The notes beneath the pieces were generated by a model, which saw only the letters and a list, made by a program, of their open reading frames with translations, was not told the origin of the DNA and searched no databases. A stretch of 64,000 bases of DNA from Sipunculus nudus (Eukaryota > Annelida > Sipuncula > Golfingiida > Sipunculidae), in contig CM049306.1 of NCBI GenBank assembly GCA_026874595.1, forward strand, positions 22,679,019 to 22,743,018, in the 5' to 3' direction. The position numbers and the translations under genes were made by a program. The first letter of the stretch is position 1. Every line of letters begins with the position of its first letter. This document shows, one piece after another, positions 1 to 11,590 of the stretch.

Positions 1-503
1 CTTATTTTGTAAATCTGCCGGCGGGGATTCGCAGACGACAACATGATGACAGTGGCTTCTATAATTGGCTGTCTTTGATCAGAGCCTCGTTGTGAGTACA
101 TTTCAGCCATGATAAAAGCCAACCTTTGCTTTCCAATAATATGAGTTTCTGCATGAGCTCTAGACCGACTTGTTCTATTCACGCCGAAATCCACGTTCTT
201 CAGACTTTATAAAATGATCTGTCAACATGCTGCTCTTTAAAGTACGCCATATGTTAATTTGGACCTCTCGATAAAATGTTATCTGTCAAAAGACTACCAT
301 GTTACTTATTTGCATTTTATTAAATCACAGTGTTTTTAAATTTTTTTTCTTCTTTTAAGATACCTAATAGACTTCCCATAACGCTAAGCCACTGATATTT
401 GAATAGAAATGATATTTTTTTTTTTATTGTAAAAAGTTTTATAGATTGTTGTCGATTGTTGTGTCATATTAAATTATTATTGGTAGTGGTAGCTGAAGTG
501 CTA

Positions 504-504
<1 letters not shown>

Positions 505-537
<33 letters not shown>
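505..537. repeat. (ATT)n microsatellite
   Basis: Eleven uninterrupted ATT units, read directly. Confidence 0.95.
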
Positions 538-1101
538 GTAAAACTATTATTTTAAAGCTTATATTAAATAACTGTTGATTTATGTCTATTATGGTCGGAT
601 TTTTTAACAATGCGACTTTCACGATTTTTAAGAACATAAAGTTAGGAAATTTAAATCATAGGTGTTCATGGAAGTTCCAAGTTGTACTAGTTACCACGAA
701 AGCGAAAAACATTGCGAGTTAAAAATTACTATTATCCACCAGAAGATAACCCAAACAGTTTATATCATGGAATTCCATGCACACGTGCTTCCCACATCGT
801 CGATATTTATTCCTGCAATTAATTGATCTCTGCTCCTGAGCAGTAAAATACTATTTCTTCTCGCTGTGTAACACGGCCCGCTGATACTGATAGTGGTATT
901 ATTTTTATGTGAACATCAAACACACCTAACCACTCGCTGGAGCCATTACCGGATACCACAATGAGAGGCGATGAGCCCTGAGCTTGCTTCATTTGCTTAA
1001 TTTGACTAATTTATTATTGCGTAACTGCGGTTTCCCTTTAGTAGGCATAATGGTCTCCTGCTGATAGCTACCATTACGGCGACCTCTCACAGCGCGGGTG
1101 T

Positions 1102-1198
1102 GTATAAAATATTGAATTAAAGGCCAAGCAGGTTTAGCGTTTCTCCATAGTAATCTGTAAGGATGCGTATAAAATATTAAATTACGGAGCAAGCTGGG
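1102..1198. repeat. Two-copy imperfect direct repeat, 66-bp offset
   Basis: A roughly 31-bp segment starting GTATAAAATATT recurs 66 bp downstream (1102-1132 and 1168-1198) with a few substitutions. There is no sign that it is part of a longer array. Confidence 0.6.
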
Positions 1199-2691
1199 TG
1201 TGATGTTTTCTTCATAATACTCTGCAGTGCGGTCTGGGTTATATAACGACCCTTTTATTAGTCTATCCATGCACTATGCTACGTCAACGGTAAAATCAAA
1301 ACCAACGCGGGATAGATGAATTGATGGAGAGGCTGTGACACAAACATTTTATTAACCCACATTTTGTGCAATAATGCAAAAATACCGGGTGTGAATCGAG
1401 TGAAACCATTATGGGGTATAAAAGTACCGAGCGGCCGCAGCCTGGCTTTGCCCGAGAACGCCGACATTGACTGATCGGGACATGTTTTTTATCTCGTTAT
1501 ATTCAGTGGAACGCTACTTTCAGACAGGAAGCTCCATTTTGGTTGTGAAAGGATGTTGCATGGATCTGTGAAGCAGTGACAAATTGCCGTGTTTTCTGAA
1601 GTAGATGAAAGCATCACCTTGGCTTTGAGTCTGCCTCTTTAGTTATAGAGTCCTTGACCTAATAGATACTTCAGATTCAGCAGGTAACGATGCTTTATAG
1701 TGCCAAGTAGCTCATAATCCATGCACCGCTGGGCAGTAAACTGCTTTGCAGAAGGAAGGACTTATTTCTAGAAGATAACACCAGACATAGATACCATTTC
1801 TCTTTGTGTTCGACGTACGGCCAGATTCCTTGTGTTTTGGTGGAACAATGGACTGAATAAGAGTTGTAGAACTAATAAATGTATATGGCCCTTTACAGAT
1901 GTTTCCTCATATCTACTTTCATCAAACGCTAGTCCCACACAAAGAGGCCCACTATATGGCAAGGGTTTATCACTCTTCACTATACCAGTGGACTCTTATT
2001 TTGATTCACTGCACTTTAATCGTTTGTATCTGAAGAGCCACTATATATATGTTGTACTGCACTTAACTGTTGGTATAAGAAGGAATGTTTAGCTCTTTTT
2101 TAAGTAACTGCATCCTTTAAATCAGATAATGTTTTCGAGACACTCAGTTTCTCAATCTTTTCGGCCAACTGTACGAGAGCATGTATAATTAACGGGAGTA
2201 ACCGAGGTCCGACCCTTTATGGACAATATGTATAAACAAGGTCTAGAATTAATCTGTTGACATTGCGTAATAAATATTTAAAAATTATATTTAAAAATCA
2301 ATCAACATGGTAAATGACGTTCTAAGCTTACTTGTGTTAAATGTATTAAAATGTTAAGTGCCAATAAAGTGAGCAAGGTTATACTGGATAAAATGAACGA
2401 CAAGAGCATATAAAACGGAGCAATAACTTCAAGCTTAGCAAGCAGATTCCGCAAATGTTTTTCCGTCTTTCAACTCGAACAAATTAACGCTGACATTTCA
2501 AAGTTGTCTGATAAGTCTGATTAGTTTCTGCTATTTTGTGGTGATTATGTGTGATCGGAAAAAAAATGTTAAGTTTATGGGAAAAGGGTATTTTTAACAA
2601 TGAAAAAATATAACAATAAAAGGTATACTGTAGATGATATATATTGGCATACTGGCATACTGAACGCAAAAACCTTATTCAGATTGGTGCT

Positions 2692-3388
2692 TACGCTCCC
2701 GAGGCAGCTGATATCTTACGCTTCTAAAGAAGCAACTGATTTTCACGCTGCCAGCTTTGACCGTTTATGATATATTTAGACACCAGATGGCGGTTCGTTG
2801 TACGCTGAAAAACACGTGCGTATGATGTGACAAGCAGCCAACCAGTGCAATAAACAAACACTCGACAGGCATCCTGGCTCCGCCCATAGCTGAGCTTCAA
2901 GCGCCGTTAGAAGACAGTTAATGGTCGAATTTTAATTGCTCCCTCTGCATTCTCGCATCATCGACAGATTCGATTCTGAGAGTATGACTGTGTTAGCGTA
3001 GCCATGTATCTGTTGTGTGCAGAACTTAAACCAGCCAGCGAGGTGTGCACGCAGCCTTTGTTGTTACATTCCGTTTAAATTACAGCTCACCGGCCGGGCA
3101 TCCTATGTGCCCAAGGCCCTAAGCAAACCACGTCTGCGGCAATTCTCTCCGAGCCTGTGGCTTGTTCAGACGGTTACAGGCACGACGAGCTGTCACTCTA
3201 AACGAAATTAACATGATTGGCTCCGTGTATTCCTAGCTTGGCCGTGTCTTCCAGCATAGGGTCTCATCTGATTGGACAAAAATACAGTGCTCCCCTCTGG
3301 TGTAGCAATTCAGGAAACGAGGTCATAACAAACAGCGCTTAACATATAGGCAGTAGGCCTATAGTTAAAGCGCTGTGTAAAGAGCGTA
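2692..3388 (+). mobile_element. Non-autonomous TIR DNA transposon with 9-bp target duplication, copy A
   Basis: A 697-bp element aligned over its whole length, in reverse orientation, with 16101-16798. It starts TACGCTC and ends GAGCGTA, a perfect 7-bp terminal inverted repeat. It is flanked by near-identical 9-bp direct repeats, ATTGGTGCT on the left (2683-2691) and ATGGGTGCT on the right (3389-3397), 8 of 9 matching. The interior has several ATTGG/CCAAT motifs and a CCGCCC box, and its longest frame (64 codons) looks non-coding. A 9-bp duplication suggests the Mutator-like (MULE) or Merlin superfamily, but the short TIR does not settle it. Confidence 0.85.
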
Positions 3389-3397
3389 ATGGGTGCT

Positions 3398-5118
3398 TGG
3401 TTTGGGCAATTTAGTTGAAAGATTTTAAAATAGTTAATGGAGCACCTTACTCTCAATAAAAAGATCGACAATTTAAACTCTCCTTCCCGGCGAGGTCTTG
3501 AAAGGAAACTGCAGAGGTTTATACTTGCGCAGAGATTGCACGAAGCCTTTAATGGTCAAGACCATAAAACTTAGTTCAAAACAAAACATCAGGCACGAAT
3601 CTGTCACCAGTAACTGACCCAAGGTCAGTTTTGGAAAATCAGCCTAATTGGAAATCTAGTGCAAACACAGGTAGAAGAGAGCAAACGTTTTCTCACAGAA
3701 TAGAATCCAAGGGATATAACACATCCCCCCCCCCCCCACACACACACACACCTCGAACACAAGCACATACATAAATGGAAAAGGGCCAAAAAAAGAGCGA
3801 TACAGACATAAACTTATGAACTCCTTAAAGCCTCCCTTTCCACCATGCAGAGGCTTAAACATCTCGAACGGCTGCAAAATTAGAGGAAATTATGAGAGGA
3901 ACTTCCCAGAACTGTATTTTCGATTAATGAAGTGAAAAATAAAAAGATAATTATGTCGCTACTCATGTTTTACTGATTTGGAACTCGCTCATGGGTACAA
4001 AATTGTTAATCATGGATCTAAAACCGGATCTCACTTTTTTTCCAAAATATAACTCTTCTATTCTTGTAGTTCCTGTTATTCTGATGCGTACAATCTCCAC
4101 AACACATCCATTCACCACTTTTTGAAATATTTCATGATTTGGTAAATCAATCATAACAAAAATAAGTTCTAACGTGTTTAACTGCAGCAATGCCGAACAG
4201 TTATAACAATTCCCATCTTCCTCAGGAATCTAACAAAACAAAGTCAAAATTTAACAAACATCCCCACTTATCCTGTCAATAGTATAATATATAGTCTATA
4301 AAGCATGATTAGATTCTGTGCATGATTATAGCCAGTGTATGATGTATCCAAGATGCCGTGCACTTTCACATACATGTAAAATATGTCTTTTATGAGTATT
4401 ATATAAGTATATATACATATCCACACGTAAGTATTATGATAGCTGTCATATAAAGGCTCAGGAAGTCACACCACTACGCGTATCTGCTGCATTAATAATT
4501 CGTGTGAATTATGACAATTATCCCCATCTCACTATGACGACCACAGTTCTCGGGCCCGGTCGATGACGATTTCATGACGTCATTTTGTAATATGGCCGAC
4601 CCGATAGTTACAGGTGCTCACGAGGGTGTCCCTGGTGGGGCGGGATTTAATATATTCAGTATCCGTGCTAGCTCAAATATGCTAGAATGCTGGCTAGCTT
4701 GCACTGAGGTGTATTTAAAACGTTTATTTCAATGCCTTGAGACACTAATTCTATATGAAGCATAAACTCAGACATGGCATAATTCATCCGAATTCGTGTG
4801 TCATACGTGTATACGTGTGTCCAAAACAAGCCCCATTTGAAATCCATGAACCCGATGCACTCGCAGAACGTTTACTGTCACATCCGTTCTGATTCAAGCC
4901 ATATTCTCAAAATGAAAATTCATAGGAGTTCAAGCCATATTGTTGCTTTTTAGTCTTCTTCCAGCCAGTACATTAATTTTTCACCCTGTGTGAAAATTTG
5001 AACTGAGCAAATGAAACCCCGACAACTGGCTTTTCCATCGTAGTTTAAAGTGTATTGATACCATCAGTATGCAGGCCTGTGGCGGTTTCATCCGTTTAGG
5101 TCCTCGGGCGTTTAATCT
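3398..5118. other. Non-genic stretch
   Basis: Apart from the poly-C/CA tract, nothing recognisable was found. Short frames at 3963-4190 (minus) and 4574-4765 (plus) have no domain and no splice context. Confidence 0.45.
3725..3752. repeat. Poly-C followed by (CA)n
   Basis: Thirteen C residues run directly into a (CA)n tract. Short reading frames across it are repeat artefacts. Confidence 0.95.
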
Positions 5119-5124
5119 TTTATT
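5119..5124 (-). promoter_or_regulatory. Polyadenylation signal AATAAA
   Basis: TTTATT on the plus strand reads AATAAA on the minus strand, 47 bp past the stop codon of the 296-residue gene. The distance fits a short 3'UTR and supports transcription from the minus strand. Confidence 0.6.
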
Positions 5125-5171
5125 TTTGCTGAATAGATATGAGAAATACAGTGTGCAGAGATTCGTAAGTG

Positions 5172-6062
5172 TTACTGGTTAACGCATTTTAACATTGAAC
5201 CATCAAACCCTAGATGATACGACCTGTCGTCATATTTTTCCATATTTGTACATATTTCACTGTCCGTAAACGTAATATCCGTGGAGCCATAGACCTGATT
5301 GGCGTCCACCGACCTGCAGCGTCTGATCCCGATCAGGTCATCTTTCTTTCTGAAACCGATATATTTCCCTCTAGTGCTGGACGTTCCCCTTGATAGACCC
5401 AGCTTCGGTGACAATGAAATATTTCGTTGGATTAAAGAATCGTGTGGCTGATCCACGGAGGACCCACAGAAATAATGTATATCAGAGTTTGACGGCGAAC
5501 TTGGTGGGGTATCGTCAATTTCCGGATCACACAGACTTCGCGCATCATCAGCGGAACTACTGGTAGTTAACGTAGGTTCTCTAAAGTCTTGCGCTTCCGG
5601 TACTTCCGGTAAGAAGTGTCCAAGTTTGGAACGTGATTTCTGAGCGGATGCAGGCCGCTCGAGATGGCCTGATAAATACTCCGTTGAGCCTGTAGGGGAA
5701 GGGCTGACCTCTCCGGGGGGAGGAGTAGGGGGTCTGTTACGTATTCTCCGTCGCAGTTTCTGTATGGCACGCTTTTCAGGACACGTGTTTGAGCGGGGTC
5801 TTGTGATTGGACAAAAGGAGTCGAAACTTTCGTCCTCTTCCTCGACAGATTCCTCTCTGGTGGCGCTCAGCCTGGTCAGGCTACCGGAAGATGGCTGACA
5901 GGGGTCACGGGGCATGCGCGTGCGTGGTCTTGCCGAAAGCCGGCATGGTGGTTCCGATGGTAGGGTGTGAGACCTAGTTCTGAACGCGGCAATTCGAAGA
6001 TCTCTGACATAATGTGAGGCCATAAATTCCTGATTTTGTTTCCCGTCTCCTAGTCTGGACAT
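5172..6062 (-). CDS. Disordered phosphoprotein-like protein with tandem 14-3-3/AGC-kinase motifs
   Basis: A 296-codon uninterrupted frame in a window where chance frames rarely exceed 120. The Met at 6060-6062 has an in-frame TAA 15 nt upstream, so the frame appears complete, and AATAAA follows the stop by 47 bp. I do not recognise the family. Composition is Ser/Pro/Arg-rich and low in hydrophobics, implying intrinsic disorder, with no signal peptide or membrane segment. Two motifs match both the Akt-type RxRxxS/T rule and 14-3-3 mode I (RSxS/TxP): RTRSHTLP at residues 28-35 and RPRSNTCP at 88-95. A third basic site, RRCRS, is at 247-251. Between them lie an acidic stretch (70-78), a basic cluster (97-110), PPTPPP (111-116) and several SP/TP sites. 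It could be a 14-3-3-regulated adaptor or transcriptional cofactor; function is inferred from motifs only. A spliced 5' non-coding exon is possible. Confidence 0.8.
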   Translation of the reverse strand: MSRLGDGKQNQEFMASHYVRDLRIAAFRTRSHTLPSEPPCRLSARPRTRMPRDPCQPSSGSLTRLSATREESVEEEDESFDSFCPITRPRSNTCPEKRAIQKLRRRIRNRPPTPPPGEVSPSPTGSTEYLSGHLERPASAQKSRSKLGHFLPEVPEAQDFREPTLTTSSSADDARSLCDPEIDDTPPSSPSNSDIHYFCGSSVDQPHDSLIQRNISLSPKLGLSRGTSSTRGKYIGFRKKDDLIGIRRCRSVDANQVYGSTDITFTDSEICTNMEKYDDRSYHLGFDGSMLKCVNQ

Positions 6063-9000
6063 GGCTATAATGTATTAGTCGCAGACTGAAGGATAGTCAT
6101 GTACTAAAGTGATGTGTTGCCAGCACGCGAGAGTCCTTTTAATTCCGTCTGTTGCCAGTGTAGCAAACTACAAATTACCACCATGCACACATTGTCTCTA
6201 TCGCCGCCATGGGTTTTGTGTAAATGTTATGAACACAGAGTCCTTGTTCCAGTTTGTTTGCGAGCGTGCTCGCTGATACACTACCCGTCATAGTCAGTCA
6301 GTACCCGATTAGTGCTGTTTTTACACTAAATGCGGCAATAAATATTGTTCCTGAAGTTCATAACCATCCATTGTGAGGCTGACCTACTTGATCGTGTACA
6401 CTAGTATAACATTCACCCTCAAACAAATGTGTGTTGCTCCTCGCCTTTGTCCATGTGATAATCATCCAACTGCTTTAATAAATTTATCAAAGTCATCGGC
6501 CGCTAGGCCAGGCGAATCATGAACACCAGTACAAGATCGATCACTTCAGGCAATACCACTAATGCTGAGGCGCTAGGAAATTCTCTCTGCAACCATCAAA
6601 AACACACTAACAAATCAATAAACGTTATAAAATCCAACACATTCCCGCCAGGTATCCCATTGTACATGTCATGTTAAAAACACTAGGGACCACTGATCAT
6701 GGCAGTCCTATACAGGTCGCATAAATACTGTATGGGGCAAACTTGTTTTACTGTTCACCTTAATCCGTTAATGGCCTCTGTTCATTAGTTCCCGCCACTG
6801 AGTTATAACGTACCTGTGTTCGCGGTCCTGTGCTGTTCTGCTGATGTTCAGCAAGTTTCTGTGAGCTTCATTCAAAGGCTTCCATATTGGTGCAGATAAT
6901 AAGCAGAGTTAGGTAGAGGTCTTTCAGGAACGTCCAGTCGCAGCCTGTCGCAGCAAGTTACTCCCCAGCATTGCAGTGCTGCCGTGGCTGAAGCCGTGTG
7001 TGCAGACCGTGACTCCAGCCAATCGATTGTGCTGCCTCCAACTTTGAAGCGCTGGTGATTGCTGTGTCGACCGCTCTACTCAAATTTACCAGGTACTACT
7101 GTTCGCAGCGTGAAGACTGCGGGCTTTTATTGTTTCCTGCTGATTGTACATGGTTTAATCTATTTGAACCTAATAGTTTATCGCATCATTATTGTCGTTT
7201 ATACATATACCAATGTATTTTAAAGTGTTCCATTCAAATTTGATGTCGTGTCTATAACTGTGATCATGTAATGCTTTACACAAGATTTTGAGAAGGGTTT
7301 GGACGGACTATTTTGAGATTTATATAATAATTTATGCAAAATTTTCGCAAGTTTTTAAATGATTAAAACATAGATATATGTATAGATGATAGGTCCGTGG
7401 TCTATTTAATGAGGATGTAGGCAAACTAGAGGACAAATTTAAAAATTAAATCTTAGATTTTACATTTTATGTGCATTAAGTCGGGGGCCTTTAGCTCCTA
7501 AGCCCTTATCCATTAAACTTCGTTCTACTTAAGCTATGGACAAACTGCTTTCATTACACGTACATTATTTTGTTTTTCTGCTTTTATTAATGAAAAAAGG
7601 GGTGGGCGCCCCCTATAAATCCACAATGACGATGCGTTTTCTTGGGAAGGCACAGTCTGGTCAGCTAGGACGTTTAGTCTGGCGGGTATTGCTTATTTCT
7701 ACCCTAGAAATTCTTCCCAAATCAAAATCTAAATAGTTATTATTGCCGACTGAAGAAAAGTAGCCATGCAATGTCTTATTGAATGATTTTGTATGCATTG
7801 GAAAAACATGAGAAATGTACTCAAAGGATGCACCATGTTTATTATCTAATAAAGTTTAAATACATCTTCAAAGGATTTTCGGATATTATTGAGCGAAATT
7901 ACCACCAGTGCCATCAGAATATGCCTTTAATTTCCTTGTTATTATCAGGTTATTCACTTAGCTTTCGGAATTCATAGTTTTCCATAAGGAAACTCCCAAT
8001 CAGCAACGAATGCTGTATTTTCTTGTTGGATCAACAGTGCCTCTGTGGTGAAGGCCTTGTAAGGGGTCTTAACTTAGCCTGGACGTCACATTTCGTTACC
8101 CTAAGTCTTCTATTACAATATACATTACAAAGGCCTTTTTTAATTCCTCCTTTGTCGTATTTTCATAATTGGCCGTTGCTAACACCAAATAAAATTTATC
8201 TGTCCAAGATCCTCACAAAATTGGTATTTTCACTATATACCGTATACCACGCAAGTCCAAATCAAATCCCCTGCTCTGATTTAAAAGGCAAATTCCCTGG
8301 AGAACAATGCTTCTCATTACCAGCAAGGACACTGCTTGTGTTATAAATGGCTTACTTACGGGTAAGCTTTACGCGCCGTCGAAACAGCTTTCTCGACAAT
8401 AAACAATTAACTATTTATGTATGCTTTAGACGTTCTGTGCTGCGACGTGCCCTTTCGACAGAAAAATTGTTTAATGTAATTGTTGTTTCTGCTTTCCCTG
8501 GATTTTCTTCATTTCCTCTTTCTACCAACCTTGAATATACGACTAAGCTGACATGTAAGTTGAACAGATAGACCAGCTTTGAGTCGTAACCCCAGTCATG
8601 CCGAAAATTGTACTGCCACGACTGTCCAGTGTGGCCCTGCCCGGGGCAAGATTTGACCCGCTAGCCCTCTGTTCTGATTGTGTGTGATGACAGCGAGATA
8701 GCAAACCACTTGGTAAGGGATGAACCCGGCTGATTCAAAGTATTTGATGTGTTGTGGGCACAAAAAATAAAAGTTATAAATATATATATATACAGAAGTT
8801 AATTATTAAATATATTGAGCGGGCCCATGTGTTTATGCACAAAAAACGGTGAAATTTCTCCAATTCTATTACTTTTTATTAATTTCATTTTGTAATTTTC
8901 AATGCACTACATTTGCAAATTTTGATTTTGTTAAATTCGGTAAATACCTGTAAATTACCTTTAATATTTTTTTCTACAGCTGCCATATTATATATTAAAA

Positions 9001-9529
9001 TTGTTTTACACCACAAAAGTGGTTTAAAATACTTTTAAAGTTAATTTGTAGAATGTGTTTTGTATGTGTATGTGAAAAAAATTTTAAAAGCCCAATAAAA
9101 TTAATTTAAAAAATTTCAGTTTTCATTTTAATTTGGGTGCGAGCTGAAAATCACAGAAACAGGCATGCTGGATGCGAGCTTAAAACTAGAGTAGTGCAAG
9201 TTGCTGGTGCAAGTTGCGGGCTTTACGTCTTGGTGTATCTCAGGTGCGGGTTCAATTGTCTGGCTTATAGTATTTACACTGTGAAGCGGTAATTTTTAGT
9301 GTTACACTCTAAGTTAGAAGGGGAAATACAGGAGCTAAGAGTAAGAATGGCGTGCTCAAAACCCTGACATAGGTAAGCAATGGTGCTGAGAGAGGCAGCA
9401 GGGTTTATACATAATGTCTGGCATGCAGAGTAATAAGGAAGAAAACGTCACCAGACGTAAAGCCTGTGTTAACTATTCAGTTTTCAATAATATTTAGCTC
9501 GAAAAAAGGGGGCGACCCCTCTAAATCAA
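6063..9529. other. Upstream flank of the 296-residue gene; no gene recognised
   Basis: The first 1 kb (to about 7050) is moderately CpG-containing and is where the promoter of the minus-strand gene at 5172-6062 should lie, but no TATA box can be assigned with confidence. From 7050 to 9529 only short frames without domains are seen. A tRNA-like-looking stretch near 8600-8735 was considered and not called. Confidence 0.4.
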
Positions 9530-9532
9530 GCC

Positions 9533-9564
9533 TCCCCCCCCTCCCCCCCCCCCCCCCCCCCCCC
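9533..9564. repeat. Poly-C tract
   Basis: About 31 C residues interrupted by a single T. Prone to length error in assemblies. Confidence 0.95.
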
Positions 9565-9820
9565 ATTCTATAAAATATTAAAACAACTAAAAGCGTGCAC
9601 GAAGAAACCAACCAATATTGATAGGACCGGACAAGTATTTTTGTAGATTACACACATACAAAGGCTTTTACCAAAGTCTTCAGTTTAATTGGTCCTTTAT
9701 ATTTTCATGGATGGGCTCATTAGAAAATAAACATAGCTAAAACTTGGTCCAGTTTGATCCAGTTTATCAGGAATGCTTTGATACTTGTAAGTGATCAAAC
9801 CTATCAGATATATCACGGAT

Positions 9821-9822
9821 TC

Positions 9823-9873
<51 letters not shown>

Positions 9874-10065
9874 GAGTCAGTAATATTCATTACGAGTCAC
9901 AATGAACTCTTCCTTTGAAAACTCAATCATTGCAAGGATTGATTAGTAATATCGTTTTTATTGAAAATGTTTGACTACGTGGTCTTCCCTAATCGGGTGT
10001 TTACATCAACAAATCTTTAAACCTCTAAATCTTGTGACACTGATATATAAAATGTACGAGAACCT
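9821..10065 (+). repeat. Left arm of a 1.77-kb inverted repeat
   Basis: This arm, including a (TA)n(GA)n tract at 9823-9871, matches the reverse complement of 11320-11590. The best-conserved block is 9956-10030, sharing TTCCCTAATCGGG and GTTTACATCA; the match continues through TATAAAATGTA near 10050. It may be one terminal repeat of a fold-back or MITE-like element. Confidence 0.75.
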
Positions 10066-10341
10066 TGATATTACTCTGAATCAAACGCTGTATCGTCATA
10101 TGTATTGCCGGGATTATATTGCCAAGCGCTGTTCAGAAATGAGCATCATCAAGGTCGGGTGCTTCAACATATAGATTTTATATTGCACTGGTACAGTCAC
10201 GTGCAGGGAGACGCTCTGGTAACTGATAGATGGGCAAGGTTGACCCTCCGGGAAATTGCAAACATATATGAATGATATTCTCCCCTTCAAAACATACCAA
10301 GTAATATGAACGTTATAAGACCTAACAAAATTCATAACAAA

Positions 10342-10412
10342 TATTCAATAGACGTCCCTGCCCTGTTGTTATATTTTAAGGGCATATTCCGATATCTGGC
10401 GTCTATTGAATA
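10342..10412. repeat. 13-bp perfect inverted repeat with 45-bp spacer
   Basis: TATTCAATAGACG at 10342-10354 is exactly mirrored by CGTCTATTGAATA at 10400-10412. It lies inside the loop of the larger inverted repeat (9821-11590) and may be an end of a nested element. Confidence 0.7.
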
Positions 10413-11319
10413 AAGATAATTCCGTGGACCTTTTATTAAGACAAGCCAAAAAGCACCGATCCCACATTGCACAAGCCGTCTGATTTGTTTATAAAAACTG
10501 TTTATCCACGTATCCACGTGTTAATAACATGTGAGGGGCGCCAGACTGGCCGCTTTTCGTCCTCCAAACACGTCCAACAAAGAGATCCTGGGATAAATAA
10601 GACAAACCAGAGTTTTGCAATTGACAAAAGATTCTTCATATGTTCTCACCAGCAACAACTTGTGATCTTTTAACTTCCGCGCATGTGCAGTCAACCACCT
10701 CCGGTTACATGCTTAATCTGTTTGTCATCATGGGCTCATGTACCGTTGTACAATCAAGCTCATATCGTCGTCACGGGAGGTTTTTAAGGTCCTTTTTTTA
10801 ATCAGGTTTAACTTATAGTCCCGTAGTGTGTTCAAAGAGTAAGCCAGAAACCACGTAATTTTTTATCAAATACGCTCTCTTTAATCCGTCACGGACCTGT
10901 GTAGCTCTTAAATATCTTAAAATGCATTCCTGTACAAGTACTCAAGCCTTGATGGCGCACTCTAGTACTCGGTAAAAATTGCTTCGGCACTAGTTTTTTT
11001 TTTTTTTTTGTTTCTTATTTTATAATCTACCAGGTTACTGAGGAACTGAGTGTTCATCCAGTTTTTCACTACGCCGCATTTGCTTCTCCCTCCAAATGTA
11101 ATCAGCTAATAGGCAAAATCCTCACGGAGTCTAAGGCTTGTTTCCTTCACTACCGCCGGACCCGTCTCGCCTTGTTTACCTTGTTACCTGCTCTATATAG
11201 TGGTCTGAATTTTAATTGTCCTCGGTGTATCAGTATCCGTGATTTTTGTTTTTCACTGTCAGTTTGGTTTATAACAGATAACGTCTCGTTTTCAACATTT
11301 ATCTCCCTGGAGCACTTTG

Positions 11320-11499
11320 GTATCCTGGTGCTCATACATTTTATATGTCAGTATCACATAATTTAGAGATTTAAAAATCTGCTGATGTAAACGCCCGATT
11401 AGGGAAAACCATGTAGTTACACCTTTTTCAATATAAAAGATATCACTTGTCAATCTTTGCAATTAATTATATTACGTATTATTATTTTATAATATTACT

Positions 11500-11589
<90 letters not shown>

Positions 11590-11590
11590 T
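11320..11590 (-). repeat. Right arm of the 1.77-kb inverted repeat
   Basis: Reverse complement of 9821-10065. The mirrored order TATAAAATGTATGA, GTTTACATCA, CCCTAATCGGG, TATTGAAA, ATTGCAA and a (CT)n(TA)n microsatellite confirms that the arms are homologous rather than sharing only simple sequence. The (TA)n tract runs on to 11613. Confidence 0.75.

Larger units (their letters stand above)
1..2682. other. Non-genic AT-rich stretch
   Basis: No convincing coding exon is seen on either strand; the open frames are under 95 codons and have no recognisable domain. It contains an (ATT)n microsatellite (505-537) and a short imperfect direct repeat with a GTATAAAATATT core at 1102-1132 and 1168-1198. 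A promoter or UTR of a distant gene cannot be excluded. Confidence 0.5.

Noticed and set aside
989-1467. Minus-strand frames of 93 and 62 codons that might be exons.
   Set aside because: No recognisable domain or clear splice sites; a short direct repeat runs through the first one.
8590-8735. Possible tRNA-derived sequence on the minus strand (box A-like TACCAAGTGGTT, T-arm-like GGGTCAAATCTTGCC).
   Set aside because: The B-box match is poor and the T-stem does not pair well; not enough to call a SINE or tRNA.
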